This document shows positions 26,617-36,400 of a stretch of 64,000 nt of DNA, in pieces. A program made the translations under genes and the position numbers. Position 1 is the stretch's first letter. Every line of letters begins with the position of its first letter. Source of the stretch: Pseudomonas sp. BP8 (GTDB lineage: Bacteria > Pseudomonadota > Gammaproteobacteria > Pseudomonadales > Pseudomonadaceae); assembly GCF_017875955.1 (NCBI RefSeq), contig NZ_JAGINK010000001.1, positions 1,836,001 to 1,900,000 of the forward strand, read 5' to 3'. The notes under the pieces are model-generated. The model worked only from the letters and a program-made list of their open reading frames with translations, made no database searches and was not told where the DNA came from.

Positions 26617-27333
26617 GTGACACCAGCAAACGCCCAACAAGGTGCGGCCGGCGTGGCCAGCGCCGTCGCCGAAAGTGTGCAGTACCAAGGGCGCAAGACC
26701 AGCCGCCAAGGCAGCGAACAGCGCCGTCAGGTGATCCTCGACGCCGCCATGCGCATCGTCGTGCGTGACGGCGTGCGCGGCGTGCGTCACCGCGCAGTGG
26801 CCGCCGAAGCGGGTGTACCGCTGTCGGCTACCACCTACTACTTCAAGGACATCGAGGACTTGCTCACCGATACCTTCGCCCAGTACGTCGAGCGCAGCGC
26901 AGACTACATGGCCAAGCTCTGGTCCAACACCGAAGTGGTCCTGCGCCAGTTGCTCGCCCAAGGTGATGGTAGCGCCCAGGCCCAGGCGCGCCTGGTTGAC
27001 GAAGTCGCGCGGATGACCGCCGACTATGTCAGCCGCCAGTTGCACAACCGGCGTGATTTCCTCATGGCCGAGCAGGCCTTCCGCCAGGAGGCGCTGTTGT
27101 GCCCGCGGCTGGCTGATCTGGTCCGCGCTCATGAGCAGATTCTCCTGCATGGCGCACGGCAGATGCTCCAGGTGGTGGGTTCACGCCATCCCGAACAAGA
27201 TGCGCAGATGTTGACGGCGATTATCGAGCAGATGGAATATCAGGGCCTGCTGATCGAGGCGAATGCGCAAGCCGATGGGCAGATGCTCGCTATCCTTACC
27301 CGATACCTGCACTTGGTGCTGGCATCGGCCTGA
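26617..27333 (+). CDS. TetR/AcrR family transcriptional regulator
   Basis: 238 residues with a GTG start behind ACGAGGT. The N-terminal ~30 residues are a disordered lead, then the TetR HTH (RRQVILDAAMRIVVRDGVRGV, AAEAGVPLSATTYYFKDIEDLL). The C-terminal ligand domain has no recognisable subclass. It heads a co-directional cluster of unknown function (lipoprotein, QEGLA protein, hydrolase, small membrane protein) and probably controls it. Ligand unknown. Confidence 0.85.
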   Translation: MTPANAQQGAAGVASAVAESVQYQGRKTSRQGSEQRRQVILDAAMRIVVRDGVRGVRHRAVAAEAGVPLSATTYYFKDIEDLLTDTFAQYVERSADYMAKLWSNTEVVLRQLLAQGDGSAQAQARLVDEVARMTADYVSRQLHNRRDFLMAEQAFRQEALLCPRLADLVRAHEQILLHGARQMLQVVGSRHPEQDAQMLTAIIEQMEYQGLLIEANAQADGQMLAILTRYLHLVLASA

Positions 27334-27363
27334 GGCGGTGACCGAACTTTCAAGGAGAGCCTG

Positions 27364-27915
27364 ATGAAAGCCTGGCGTGTGGTGTTGTTGACGTTGTCAT
27401 TCCTGCTGCTGGGCGGTTGTCTGGTGACCTTTGGTGATCCGCTGCCGGCCAACCAGCCTGCGCCTAAGGCGCTGCTGGGCAACTGGAGCAGCAAGGATGC
27501 CTGGGGTGAGCCTTTGAAGCTGAGCATCAGCCGAGCCGGTGGCAACACCTACAAGGCGGTGGCCCGGGCCAAGGGCAAGGCACCTGAAGAATATGCCTTC
27601 ACCGTTGCCCGGCATGGCAACCGCTGGTACGTGTCAGCCGGGGTGCCGAAGCGCCTGGGCGGTAATTTCCTGATTGGCGGATTCGACGTCAGCCAGGACG
27701 GCAACGACCTGGTGCTGTACAACCTCGATGTCGATCAGGTGCAGCAAGCGGTGAGCAGCAAGGAACTGGCCGGTCGCAGCACTGAAGTGCCAGAAGACAA
27801 TGGCCCAGGCGTGCTGATTGACAGCCCGACCGAGCGCGTCCTGGCTTACCTGGACGACCCGGCCAACTCCGACCTGTTCGTCGAAGTGGCGCGCTTCAAG
27901 CGCGCTGGCAAGTAA
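27364..27915 (+). CDS. Lipoprotein of unknown function
   Basis: 183 residues with a type II signal peptide (VVLLTLSFLLLGGC, lipidated Cys20). Mature protein is small and beta-rich (ALLGNWSSKDAWGEPLKLSIS, WYVSAGVPKRLGGNFLIGGFDVS). The residues after the Cys are LVT rather than Asp, predicting outer-membrane sorting. 30 bp after the TetR gene and 22 bp before the QEGLA gene, so part of the same unit. Confidence 0.78.
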   Translation: MKAWRVVLLTLSFLLLGGCLVTFGDPLPANQPAPKALLGNWSSKDAWGEPLKLSISRAGGNTYKAVARAKGKAPEEYAFTVARHGNRWYVSAGVPKRLGGNFLIGGFDVSQDGNDLVLYNLDVDQVQQAVSSKELAGRSTEVPEDNGPGVLIDSPTERVLAYLDDPANSDLFVEVARFKRAGK

Positions 27916-27937
27916 CAGCCGACATAAGGAATTCGGT

Positions 27938-29215
27938 GTGGACGAGTACCAGCAGACTATCCGTGGGTTGTCCGACCGCATTGTCGCGGCGCAAACCCCC
28001 ATCCGCGTGCTTGATGCGGTGAAGTGGGACGACAGCATCCGCCAGGGCTTTCTCAAGAGCAAAGGCAAGGAGCCACCCGCCGTTGACCGCGCGTATTATC
28101 TGGCGCGTCCGCTGGCGTTTGATTCGGGGGCGGTGAAGGCCGAGTTCCAGAACATCGAGCGCGACATCACCCGCCGGCTTGGCCAGTTCAACCCGGTCGG
28201 GCAGATCATGCGGCGCATGTGCAAGGAGTACCGGATGGTCGTGCGCATGCTCGAGGCGCGCGGCACCGAGGACTTTGGCCTGATCTCCCAGGAGCTCTAC
28301 GGAGCCGCCTCGGATGCCTTCCATGCGGGTGATCCGACCTTGGCCGACCTCGGCCTGATGCTCTCCGACTACCTGAACAACATCGACGGCCGTGGCGACC
28401 TCAAGGACGAGCCGAAGAACCTCACGGCCAAAGAGGCGGTGGATATCCTGCAGCGCCGCCTGAACAAGGTGTTCGGCGAGGCCGAGAGCACCATCCGCGT
28501 GTTCGAGTCAGACGGCATCGTTGCCGACGCAGCGGCCGGCGCGGACTACATCAAGGTGCGCGCCGACGCCATGTTCAACAGCCGCGACGTGCGTGCGCTG
28601 GAGGTGCACGAAGGGTTGGTGCATGTCGGCACCACCCTCAATGGCCTCAACCAGCCGATCTGCACTTTTCTGGCCAAGGGCCCGCCCTCGTCGACCGTGA
28701 CCCAGGAGGGCCTGGCCATCCTCATGGAGGTGATCGCGTTTGCCTCTTATCCGAGCCGCCTGCGCAAACTGACCAACCGCACCCGCGCCATCCACATGGT
28801 GGAAGAGGGCGCAGACTTCATGCAGGTCTATGAGTTCTTCCGTGGGCAAGGCTTCGAGATCGGCCAGAGCTACAGCAACGCCAGCCGGGTATTCCGTGGC
28901 TCGGTGCCCAATGGCCTGCCGTTTACCAAGGACTTGTCCTACCTCAAGGGCTTCATCATGGTTTACAACTACATTCAGTTGGCCGTGAAGAAGGGCAAGC
29001 TCGAGCAGATCCCGCTGCTGTTCTGCGGCAAGACCACCCTGGAAGACATGCGCACCCTGCGCCAACTGGTCGAGGAAGGCCTGGTCGAGCCGCCCAAGTA
29101 CCTGCCTGAGCAGTTCCGTGACCTCAACGCGCTGTCGGCGTGGATGTGTTTCTCCAACTTCCTCAATCACCTGAGCCTGGATCGTATTGAAGCCGACTAC
29201 GCGAACATTCTCTGA
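27938..29215 (+). CDS. QEGLA-motif protein (flavohemoglobin expression-modulating family, DUF1704)
   Basis: 425 residues from a GTG at 27938 behind TAAGGAA; the frame is open further 5' but that part overlaps the lipoprotein gene. Defining motif TQEGLAILMEVIAF and, before it, EVHEGLVHVG, a HExxH-like metal site, suggest a zinc metallopeptidase-like fold. The family name comes from proposed effects on flavohemoglobin expression; the reaction is unknown. Cytoplasmic, no signal peptide. Confidence 0.82.
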   Translation: MDEYQQTIRGLSDRIVAAQTPIRVLDAVKWDDSIRQGFLKSKGKEPPAVDRAYYLARPLAFDSGAVKAEFQNIERDITRRLGQFNPVGQIMRRMCKEYRMVVRMLEARGTEDFGLISQELYGAASDAFHAGDPTLADLGLMLSDYLNNIDGRGDLKDEPKNLTAKEAVDILQRRLNKVFGEAESTIRVFESDGIVADAAAGADYIKVRADAMFNSRDVRALEVHEGLVHVGTTLNGLNQPICTFLAKGPPSSTVTQEGLAILMEVIAFASYPSRLRKLTNRTRAIHMVEEGADFMQVYEFFRGQGFEIGQSYSNASRVFRGSVPNGLPFTKDLSYLKGFIMVYNYIQLAVKKGKLEQIPLLFCGKTTLEDMRTLRQLVEEGLVEPPKYLPEQFRDLNALSAWMCFSNFLNHLSLDRIEADYANIL

Positions 29216-30110
29216 TACCTGCCGTGGCCTGGCCCTGGGCGTGCTGGTGCTGCTGTTGAGTGGCTGCAGCAGCCTGCTGTTCTACCCTGAGCCCGGCCAG
29301 CCCTTTACCCCTGAGCGGGCCAAACTGGCCTATCGCGATGTCACCTTGGTGACCGCCGATGGCGTGCGTCTGAACGGCTGGTGGCTGCCGGTCAAGGCCG
29401 GAGTCGAGGTCAAGGGCACGGTGTTGCACCTGCATGGCAACGGCGGCAACCTGCCCGGGCATCTGGGTGGCAGTTACTGGTTGCCGGAGCAGGGCTATCA
29501 GGTGTTGATGATCGATTACCGCGGCTATGGCTTGTCGCAAGGCAAACCCGGCCTGCCTGAGGTCTACCAGGACATCGCCGCGGCCATCGACTGGCTGCAA
29601 CAAGCGCCTGAAGTGCAGGGCAAGCCGCTGGTGCTGCTGGGGCAGAGCCTGGGCGGGGCGATGGCCATTCATTACCTGGCGGCGCACCCCGAGCAGCGCC
29701 AGCGCTTCAGCGCATTGGTGTTTGATGGCGTGCCGGCCAGCTACCGCGCGGTGGGGCGTTATGCTTTGAGTGGCTCGTGGCTGACCTGGCCGCTGCAGGT
29801 GCCGTTGTCCTGGCTGGTGCCGGATGGCGACAGTGCAATCCGCTCCATCGAGCGCCTGGACAGCCCGCCCAAGCTGTTCTTCCACAGCATCGACGACAAC
29901 CTGGTGCCGCTCGACAACGGCATCCGCCTTTACCAGCACGCGCCGCCGCCACGGGTATTGCAGCTGACCCGCGGCGGCCATGTTCAGACCTTTGCCGACC
30001 CGACCTGGCGTCAGGTGATGTTGCGTTTCATCGACGACCCGAGCCATTTCAATGGTCTTCGCCGCCTGGCGGAAGTGCCCAACTACCCTGACGAGAAGAA
30101 CAAGCAATGA
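29187..30110 (+). CDS. Lipoprotein alpha/beta hydrolase
   Basis: 307 residues from a TTG at 29187, overlapping the preceding gene by 29 bases. The type II signal peptide (GLALGVLVLLLSGC) supports this start. The alpha/beta-hydrolase fold shows LHLHGNGGNLPGHLGG (oxyanion region), VLLGQSLGGAMA (nucleophile Ser), DDNLVPLDNG (acid) and GGHVQTF (His). Likely a serine esterase or lipase at the envelope. Substrate unknown. Confidence 0.82.
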   Translation: MKPTTRTFSDTCRGLALGVLVLLLSGCSSLLFYPEPGQPFTPERAKLAYRDVTLVTADGVRLNGWWLPVKAGVEVKGTVLHLHGNGGNLPGHLGGSYWLPEQGYQVLMIDYRGYGLSQGKPGLPEVYQDIAAAIDWLQQAPEVQGKPLVLLGQSLGGAMAIHYLAAHPEQRQRFSALVFDGVPASYRAVGRYALSGSWLTWPLQVPLSWLVPDGDSAIRSIERLDSPPKLFFHSIDDNLVPLDNGIRLYQHAPPPRVLQLTRGGHVQTFADPTWRQVMLRFIDDPSHFNGLRRLAEVPNYPDEKNKQ

Positions 30111-30433
30111 GTGAAGAACGCAACGCCATCCCGCTGATCCTGACCGGTGTGGGCAGTATCATGGTGACGGTGGGAGCCCTCTGGTATTACGGCTACCTGC
30201 ACTTTGCCAAGCCTGAGGATGCCTTGTTGCTGCAGGATTTCACCATGCTCAAGACGGTGCCGGGGGAGGACTACAAGGTTTCCCTGCAGCCTGCTGCGCA
30301 GGTGGCGCAATGCATGGATGGCGTGCTGGTGCTGTTCGATACCCAGCAGAAGGGCTTGAGTGGGGTGCTGGTGGATGATCGCAAACGGGCGGTGCGGTGT
30401 GTGGGCGAAGAGGCGCCGCGGCAGGTGCAGTGA
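30107..30433 (+). CDS. Small single-pass membrane protein of unknown function
   Basis: 108 residues; one N-terminal membrane helix (IPLILTGVGSIMVTVGALWYYGYL) and a short periplasmic domain with two cysteines (QCMDG and RCVGEE) that could form a disulfide. Its ATGA overlap with the hydrolase shows translational coupling. Last gene of the 26.6-30.4 kb cluster. Confidence 0.72.
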   Translation: MSEERNAIPLILTGVGSIMVTVGALWYYGYLHFAKPEDALLLQDFTMLKTVPGEDYKVSLQPAAQVAQCMDGVLVLFDTQQKGLSGVLVDDRKRAVRCVGEEAPRQVQ

Positions 30434-30458
30434 GTATCGCGTGAGCCGGACAGGCGCT

Positions 30459-30587
30459 GGGGCCGCTGCGCGCCCCTTTCGCGACACAAGGCCGCTCCTA
30501 CGCCGACCGTGTACATCCCTCTTTGACGGGCAAACGCGGACATTGTGGGAGCGGCCTTGTGTCGCGAAAGGGTCGCGAAGCGGCCCC
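30459..30587. repeat. REP pair (type B)
   Basis: GGGGCCGCTGCGCGCCCCTTTCG, then CGACACAAGGCCGCTCC, and its complement (GGAGCGGCCTTGTGTCG) on the right. A different REP sequence from type A; it lies between convergent transcripts. Confidence 0.82.
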
Positions 30588-30626
30588 GATGGTCTTAAGC
30601 CAGACGCGAGCAAAAGATACTGGAAA

Positions 30627-30656
30627 CAAAAAACCCCGCCATCAGGCGGGGTTTTT
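30627..30656. terminator. Bidirectional terminator between convergent genes
   Basis: AAAAAACCCCGCC-ATCA-GGCGGGGTTTTT: a seven-base GC stem (CCCCGCC/GGCGGGG) with A and T tracts on each side. It serves lptF on the minus strand and the membrane-protein cluster on the plus strand. Confidence 0.92.
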
Positions 30657-30672
30657 AGTCACGCAACAAGCC

Positions 30673-31461
30673 TTACTGCGACTGGCTAACCGTACGTGGC
30701 GCCACCGGCTGGTTGTCGTTGGAGATAGTCACCTCAACCCGACGGTTCTGCGCACGACCGGAGTTGCTGGTGTTTTCCGCTACCGGATACTCCTTGCCAT
30801 AGCCTTGGGCAACGATCCGCGCTGGGTCGACACCGGCACGTACCAGGGCCATGCGCACCGCGCCAGCGCGGCGCTCGGACAGGCTCTGGTTGTAGTTGGC
30901 CGAACCGACGCTGTCGGTGTAGCCCTCGACGATCACCTTGCGCTCAGGATTCTCGGCAAGGAACTGCGCCAGCTTGGTGACGTTAGGCAAGGCGCTGCTC
31001 TTGAGCTCGGCCTTGTTGAAGTCAAACAATACGTCGCCAAAGGTGACCAGGGTGCCGCGGTCGGTCTGCTTGGCGTTGAGGCTGTCCTGAAGCTTCTTGA
31101 TCTGCGCGTCACGGGCATCCAGGCGGGCCTGGGCACGTTGGGCGGAGGCGTTTTTCAGCTCGCCTTCGGCAGTGCGCAGAGCGATGGTCTGCTTGGCGAC
31201 TTCGACACGTTGGCTGGTGAGGTAGGCCAACTGGTCGACTTTCTTGTCGTTCTCGCGGTCCATGTAGGCCTTGTCGGCCTTGTTCAGCCAGTCCTGGGCG
31301 TCCTTGGTTTCCAGCGCGGCAAGCTTGCTCGACTGCGGGTCGCTCTGCAGCGCGGAGAAGCTGGTGCGGGCCGACTCCAGGTTGGCATTCGGATCATGCG
31401 AGCAGGCAGCAAGGCCAACACTCAGGGCCAGCAGGGCAGGGATCATGACGTAGTTGCGCAT
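30673..31461 (-). CDS. lptF: OmpA-family lipoprotein LptF
   Basis: 262 residues. The start at 31461 is chosen because AAAGGA lies nine bases before it; an upstream in-frame ATG at 31470 is too close to that site. Signal peptide with lipobox LAAC, an N-terminal DUF4398-like helical coiled region, then a C-terminal OmpA peptidoglycan-binding domain (VLFDFNKAELKS, EGYTDSVGSANYNQSLSERRA, GRAQNRRVEVTI). Links outer membrane to cell wall. Downstream of the DUF4398 gene by 50 bp. Confidence 0.88.
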   Translation of the reverse strand: MRNYVMIPALLALSVGLAACSHDPNANLESARTSFSALQSDPQSSKLAALETKDAQDWLNKADKAYMDRENDKKVDQLAYLTSQRVEVAKQTIALRTAEGELKNASAQRAQARLDARDAQIKKLQDSLNAKQTDRGTLVTFGDVLFDFNKAELKSSALPNVTKLAQFLAENPERKVIVEGYTDSVGSANYNQSLSERRAGAVRMALVRAGVDPARIVAQGYGKEYPVAENTSNSGRAQNRRVEVTISNDNQPVAPRTVSQSQ

Positions 31462-31511
31462 AATGTTCATCCTTTGATCAGTTACGAAGGCTCAGAGAAC
31501 GCTGGGCAGGC

Positions 31512-31925
31512 TCATTGAGCGCTGCGCAGACCTTCCTCACGCAAGTCCTGGACACCTTGGCGGGAGTCCTGCACGGCCTTCTGGGCCTTGGCCGCCTGCG
31601 CCTTGCGCTCGGCAACACGGGCGTCCCACTCAGCCTGTTCGGCGAGCAGCTTGGCTTCGTCGTATTTCTTGTCGTGCATGGCGATTTCCGCCTGCTTGAA
31701 CTTGTCCTGCGCCGCTTTCATCTCGACGGCTGCAAACTCGGTACCGCCAGCACTGACGGCAGAATTCACGGCCGATTGGGTAACGGCGTACTGCTCACTC
31801 GGCGGCTTGCCGGCGCAACCGGCCAGTACCAGGCTGCTGCCCAGCGCCAGTGCGGCCAGCTTGAGCCCGCGCAAGTGGAAAGACGAGGTTGGCGAAGTGC
31901 GGGTCTTCATGTTGGTCAGCTCCAT
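31512..31925 (-). CDS. DUF4398 lipoprotein
   Basis: 137 residues. ATG at 31925 with AGGAG seven bases upstream. Signal peptide ends in LAGC. Mature part is a charged helical, probably coiled-coil domain rich in Ala, Glu, Lys and Gln (AAVEMKAAQDKFKQAEIAM). It resembles the N-terminal half of LptF, so the two may have arisen by duplication. Both appear to share the promoter at 32045-32072. Confidence 0.82.
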   Translation of the reverse strand: MELTNMKTRTSPTSSFHLRGLKLAALALGSSLVLAGCAGKPPSEQYAVTQSAVNSAVSAGGTEFAAVEMKAAQDKFKQAEIAMHDKKYDEAKLLAEQAEWDARVAERKAQAAKAQKAVQDSRQGVQDLREEGLRSAQ

Positions 31926-32250
31926 TGGATCACTCCTGAGATCAATGTCTGTGGCAGTCCATCGCTCTTTCCCTGACAGTGCGCGCTTTACGCTGAGCTG
32001 AGCACAACCACTGTGTGCAGGGTTTTAGCGTGATGGCTATTGGCTCGGACTGGAGCGTTTTTCGAATAGTTCCGAAAAAAATACCTAGGCTTGGCAAGTA
32101 TTTTCTGACTGAGTGGTCAGCGGTTTTTTGCGGAACTTTCAGGGTTCAGAAGGGTAGTGGCGAGGTGATTGTGCAGTGCGACAGTTGCGTGTTGAGTCGC
32201 CGTTGCGCCCTGAATGAGGGGCGCAGGGCGCCCCCGCCAAGCTTCTCGCT
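31926..32250. other. 325-bp intergenic region upstream of the DUF4398-lptF pair
   Basis: No gene seen. The minus strand carries an AlgU-like promoter at 32045-32072, leaving a leader of roughly 110 bases. The plus strand also shows GGAACTTTC near 32133 but with no matching -10 and no gene to drive. Confidence 0.6.
32045..32072 (-). promoter_or_regulatory. AlgU (sigma22/RpoE-type) promoter candidate
   Basis: Minus strand: GAACTA, 17 bases, TCCGA, against the AlgU consensus GAACTT-N16/17-TCTGA. The -35 lies at 32067-32072, the -10 at 32045-32049. It fits knowledge that lptF is AlgU dependent in P. aeruginosa. Confidence 0.6.
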
Positions 32251-32598
32251 TCAGTCGGTACGCGGGTCTTCCTCGGTGCTGCTCAGGTTCTGCAGGTGAC
32301 GCCGGGACAGCGCCAGGAAGCGCGGCGTTGGGCCTATGTCTTCATACAGCGGATCACCTTCCTCATCAGTGGCAATCACTTGTCGACCCTGGACGTACGG
32401 GAAGCTCGCCTCGATTTCTTCGAGGGCGGCGGCGACCAGCTCACCAAGCAGCTCTTCAGCAGTACGCTTGGGGTACATGTCGATCAGCGCGGCCAGGCGC
32501 GCTTCGGATTCAAGGTCCAGGTGGAGCACATGGCTGGTGGGGCTCAAGCTTCCTGCGGCGTTCTGTTCCCAATGCTGGGCGAGTTCGCGGATTTTCAT
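32251..32598 (-). CDS. Conserved Pseudomonas protein of unknown function
   Basis: 115 residues from MKIRELAQHWEQN at 32598, which has GAGG five bases upstream. Cytoplasmic, acidic, with LDLESEARLAALIDMYPKRTAEELLGELVAAALEEIEASFPYVQG forming a ribbon-helix-helix-like region (described, not matched). Homologues beside ppc are sometimes labelled pilin assembly proteins; nothing in the sequence supports that role. Confidence 0.6.
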   Translation of the reverse strand: MKIRELAQHWEQNAAGSLSPTSHVLHLDLESEARLAALIDMYPKRTAEELLGELVAAALEEIEASFPYVQGRQVIATDEEGDPLYEDIGPTPRFLALSRRHLQNLSSTEEDPRTD

Positions 32599-32779
32599 GG
32601 TGACCTCTGTGAAGCCTCGAAAATAGGCGTTGCCTGATTGGGACTGCATGGATACGCCCTGCATTCACTTTAGTTGCTCAACCCGCCTCAGGCTTGCCTA
32701 GATGGCGTTGCTGTGGGCACTCTTGGGATGTGCTGGTTCCTGAACGGATGCGCGGACTGCCGCGCCGGAGAGAGGCCTG

Positions 32780-35407
32780 ATGACCGATATCGATGTACGC
32801 TTGCGTGAGGATGTCCATCTGTTGGGTGAGTTGCTCGGCGAAACCATTCGCCAGCAGCATGGCGACGCATTCTTGCAGAAGATCGAAGACATTCGGCACA
32901 GCGCCAAGGCGGATCGCCGGGGCGGTGCCGAGCAGCTGAGTTCGACCCTCGATGATCTTGCCGATGATCAGTTGCTGCCGGTGGCGCGGGCCTTCAACCA
33001 GTTTCTCAACCTGGCCAACATCGCCGAGCAGTATCAACTCATCCATCGCCGCGACCCCGGCCAGCCCGAGCCCTTCGAAGCGCGGGTGCTGCCCGAGTTG
33101 CTGGCGCGCCTGAAGCAGGCCGGTCATAGCAATGATGCCCTGGCCCGGCAATTGGCCAAGCTGGATATCCAGCTGGTGCTCACCGCCCACCCGACCGAAG
33201 TCGCGCGGCGCACGCTGATCCAGAAATACGACGCCATTGCCGCCCAACTGGCTGCCCAGGACCACCGCGACCTGAGCCCGGCCGAGCGCGAGCAGATCCG
33301 CGAGCGCCTGCGTCGGCTGATCGCTGAAGCCTGGCACACGGAAGAAATCCGTCGCACCCGACCCACCCCGGTCGACGAAGCCAAGTGGGGCTTTGCGGTC
33401 ATCGAGCATTCGCTTTGGCAGGCCATCCCCAATCACCTGCGCAAGGTCGACAAGGCCCTGTTCGAGGCCACCGGCCTGCGCTTGCCGCTGCAAGCGGCGC
33501 CTATTCGCTTCGCCTCATGGATGGGCGGCGACCGCGACGGCAACCCCAATGTCACCGCGCCAGTCACCCGTGAAGTGTTGCTGCTGGCGCGCTGGATGGC
33601 GGCTGACCTGTTTCTGCGCGACATCGACAGCCTGGCCGCCGAGCTGTCCATGCAGCAGGCCAGTGCGGCCCTGCGCGAGCGTGTTGGCGACAGCGCCGAG
33701 CCTTACCGCAGCCTGCTCAAGCAAGTGCGTGACCGGCTGCGCGCCACCCGTGCCTGGGCGCAGGCCTCGTTGAGTGCCAGCCAGCCGCTCAACGCCCAGG
33801 TGCTGGTGGACAGCCGTGACCTGATCGAACCGCTCGAGCTGTGCTTCCAGTCCCTGCATGAGTGCGGCATGGGCGTGATCGCCGATGGGCCGTTGCTCGA
33901 CTGCCTGCGCCGAGCGGTCACGTTTGGCTTGTTCCTGGTTCGCCTGGACGTGCGTCAGGATGCTGCCCGTCACCGTGACGCGTTATCGGAAATCACCGAC
34001 TACCTGGGGCTGGGGCGCTATGCCGACTGGGACGAAGAACGCCGGGTCGATTTTCTCCAGGCTGAGCTGAGCAATCGCCGGCCGTTGTTGCCGGCCCATT
34101 TCACGCCCCAGGCCGATACCGCCGAAGTGCTCGCCACCTGCCGCGAGATTGCTGCAGCACCGGCCGCGTCGCTGGGTTCCTACGTGATCTCGATGGCGGG
34201 CGCCGCCTCCGATGTGCTGGCGGTGCAACTGCTGCTCAAAGAGGCCGGCCTGACCCGGCCGATGCGCGTGGTGCCGCTGTTCGAAACCTTGGCCGACCTC
34301 GATAATGCGGGGCCGGTGATGCAGCGCCTGTTGGGTTTGCCGGGTTACCGCAGCAGCCTGCGCGGCCCGCAAGAGGTGATGATCGGCTACTCCGATTCGG
34401 CCAAGGATGCCGGCACCACGGCGGCGGCCTGGGCACAGTACCGTGCCCAGGAGAACCTGGTGCGCATCTGCCGTGAGCATGAGGTCGAGCTGCTGTTGTT
34501 CCATGGTCGTGGCGGTACCGTTGGCCGTGGCGGCGGCCCGGCCCATGCGGCGATCCTGTCGCAGCCACCGGGCTCTGTAGCGGGGCGTTTCCGCACCACC
34601 GAGCAGGGTGAGATGATCCGCTTCAAGTTCGGCCTGCCGGGAATCGCCGAGCAGAACCTCAACCTCTACCTGGCCGCCGTGCTCGAAGCCACCCTGCTGC
34701 CACCCCCTCCACCGCAGCCGGCCTGGCGCGAGGTGATGGACCAGATGGCGGCTGACGGCGTCAAGGCCTACCGCGCGGTGGTTCGCGAGAACCCTGACTT
34801 CGTCGAATACTTCCGCCAGTCGACGCCCGAGCAGGAGCTTGGTCGCCTGCCGCTGGGCAGTCGCCCGGCCAAGCGCCGTGCCGGCGGTATCGAAAGCCTG
34901 CGGGCGATCCCCTGGATCTTTGGCTGGACCCAGACCCGGCTGATGCTGCCCGCCTGGCTGGGATGGGAAACTGCATTGAACAACGCCTTGGCCCGCGGCC
35001 AGGGCGAATTGCTGACGCAGATGCGTGAACAATGGCCGTTCTTCCGCACGCGCATCGACATGCTGGAAATGGTCCTGGCCAAGGCCGATGCGGAAATCGC
35101 CAAGGCCTACGACCAACGTCTAGTGCAACCGCAGCTGCTCCCTTTAGGTGCGCAGCTGCGCGACCTATTGTCGCAGTCATGCCAGGTGGTACTGGGCCTG
35201 ACCGGGCAGCCGGTGCTACTGGCGCACAGCCCCGAGACGCTGGAATTCATCAGCCTGCGCAACACCTACCTCGATCCGCTGCATCGGCTCCAAGCCGAGT
35301 TGCTGGCGCGCTCGCGCAGCCGCGAGGCCGCTCTGGACAGCCCGTTGGAGCAGGCTCTGCTGGTCACCGTGGCAGGCATCGCCGCTGGCTTGCGCAATAC
35401 CGGTTGA
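32780..35407 (+). CDS. ppc: Phosphoenolpyruvate carboxylase
   Basis: 875 residues. Fixes bicarbonate onto PEP to give oxaloacetate, refilling the TCA cycle. Catalytic motifs present: [13 protein letters not shown] (His), [40 protein letters not shown], and the conserved C-terminal RNTG. Length matches the bacterial enzyme. A possible hairpin terminator follows 59 bases after the stop. Confidence 0.97.
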   Translation: MTDIDVRLREDVHLLGELLGETIRQQHGDAFLQKIEDIRHSAKADRRGGAEQLSSTLDDLADDQLLPVARAFNQFLNLANIAEQYQLIHRRDPGQPEPFEARVLPELLARLKQAGHSNDALARQLAKLDIQLVLTAHPTEVARRTLIQKYDAIAAQLAAQDHRDLSPAEREQIRERLRRLIAEAWHTEEIRRTRPTPVDEAKWGFAVIEHSLWQAIPNHLRKVDKALFEATGLRLPLQAAPIRFASWMGGDRDGNPNVTAPVTREVLLLARWMAADLFLRDIDSLAAELSMQQASAALRERVGDSAEPYRSLLKQVRDRLRATRAWAQASLSASQPLNAQVLVDSRDLIEPLELCFQSLHECGMGVIADGPLLDCLRRAVTFGLFLVRLDVRQDAARHRDALSEITDYLGLGRYADWDEERRVDFLQAELSNRRPLLPAHFTPQADTAEVLATCREIAAAPAASLGSYVISMAGAASDVLAVQLLLKEAGLTRPMRVVPLFETLADLDNAGPVMQRLLGLPGYRSSLRGPQEVMIGYSDSAKDAGTTAAAWAQYRAQENLVRICREHEVELLLFHGRGGTVGRGGGPAHAAILSQPPGSVAGRFRTTEQGEMIRFKFGLPGIAEQNLNLYLAAVLEATLLPPPPPQPAWREVMDQMAADGVKAYRAVVRENPDFVEYFRQSTPEQELGRLPLGSRPAKRRAGGIESLRAIPWIFGWTQTRLMLPAWLGWETALNNALARGQGELLTQMREQWPFFRTRIDMLEMVLAKADAEIAKAYDQRLVQPQLLPLGAQLRDLLSQSCQVVLGLTGQPVLLAHSPETLEFISLRNTYLDPLHRLQAELLARSRSREAALDSPLEQALLVTVAGIAAGLRNTG

Positions 35408-35466
35408 GCGGCCAGCGGTCACCCTCATGACTGATCGGGCACACGGCCGGGTCAGGGCTGGGGAGC

Positions 35467-35489
35467 GGGGTTGCGCTGAGCGCAACCCC
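35467..35489 (+). terminator. Perfect hairpin downstream of ppc
   Basis: GGGGTTGCGC-TGA-GCGCAACCCC, a ten-base perfect stem. No T tract follows, so it may be a weak terminator, an mRNA 3' stabiliser or an operator-type palindrome in the adk leader. Confidence 0.45.
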
Positions 35490-35578
35490 TGCGGCGGCAG
35501 GTCGCAAGTGGCGCTTTGCTGCAACTTTGGGACGCTTGTCTGGTCGCCGGGTGCTGTGTATCTTGAGCAGCCTTTTGA

Positions 35579-36313
<735 letters not shown>

Positions 36314-36328
36314 TCCCTGCCTTGTATT

Positions 36329-36362
36329 CGACTACGGCCCGCTTGCGGGCCGTAGTCGTTTA
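36329..36362 (+). terminator. Terminator after adk
   Basis: CGACTACGGCCCGC-TTG-CGGGCCGTAGTCG, a long near-perfect stem (13 pairs) followed by TTTA. It also sits about 40 bases before tsaB, whose promoter may overlap its right side. Confidence 0.75.
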
Positions 36363-36400
36363 TACTGGCGCTCTTTCCCTTTTCGCTTGGAAACCGTTCG

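Noticed and set aside
32133..32160. Second AlgU-like -35 (GGAACTTTC) on the plus strand
   Set aside because: No TCTGA-type -10 at 16-17 bases and no gene for it to drive.
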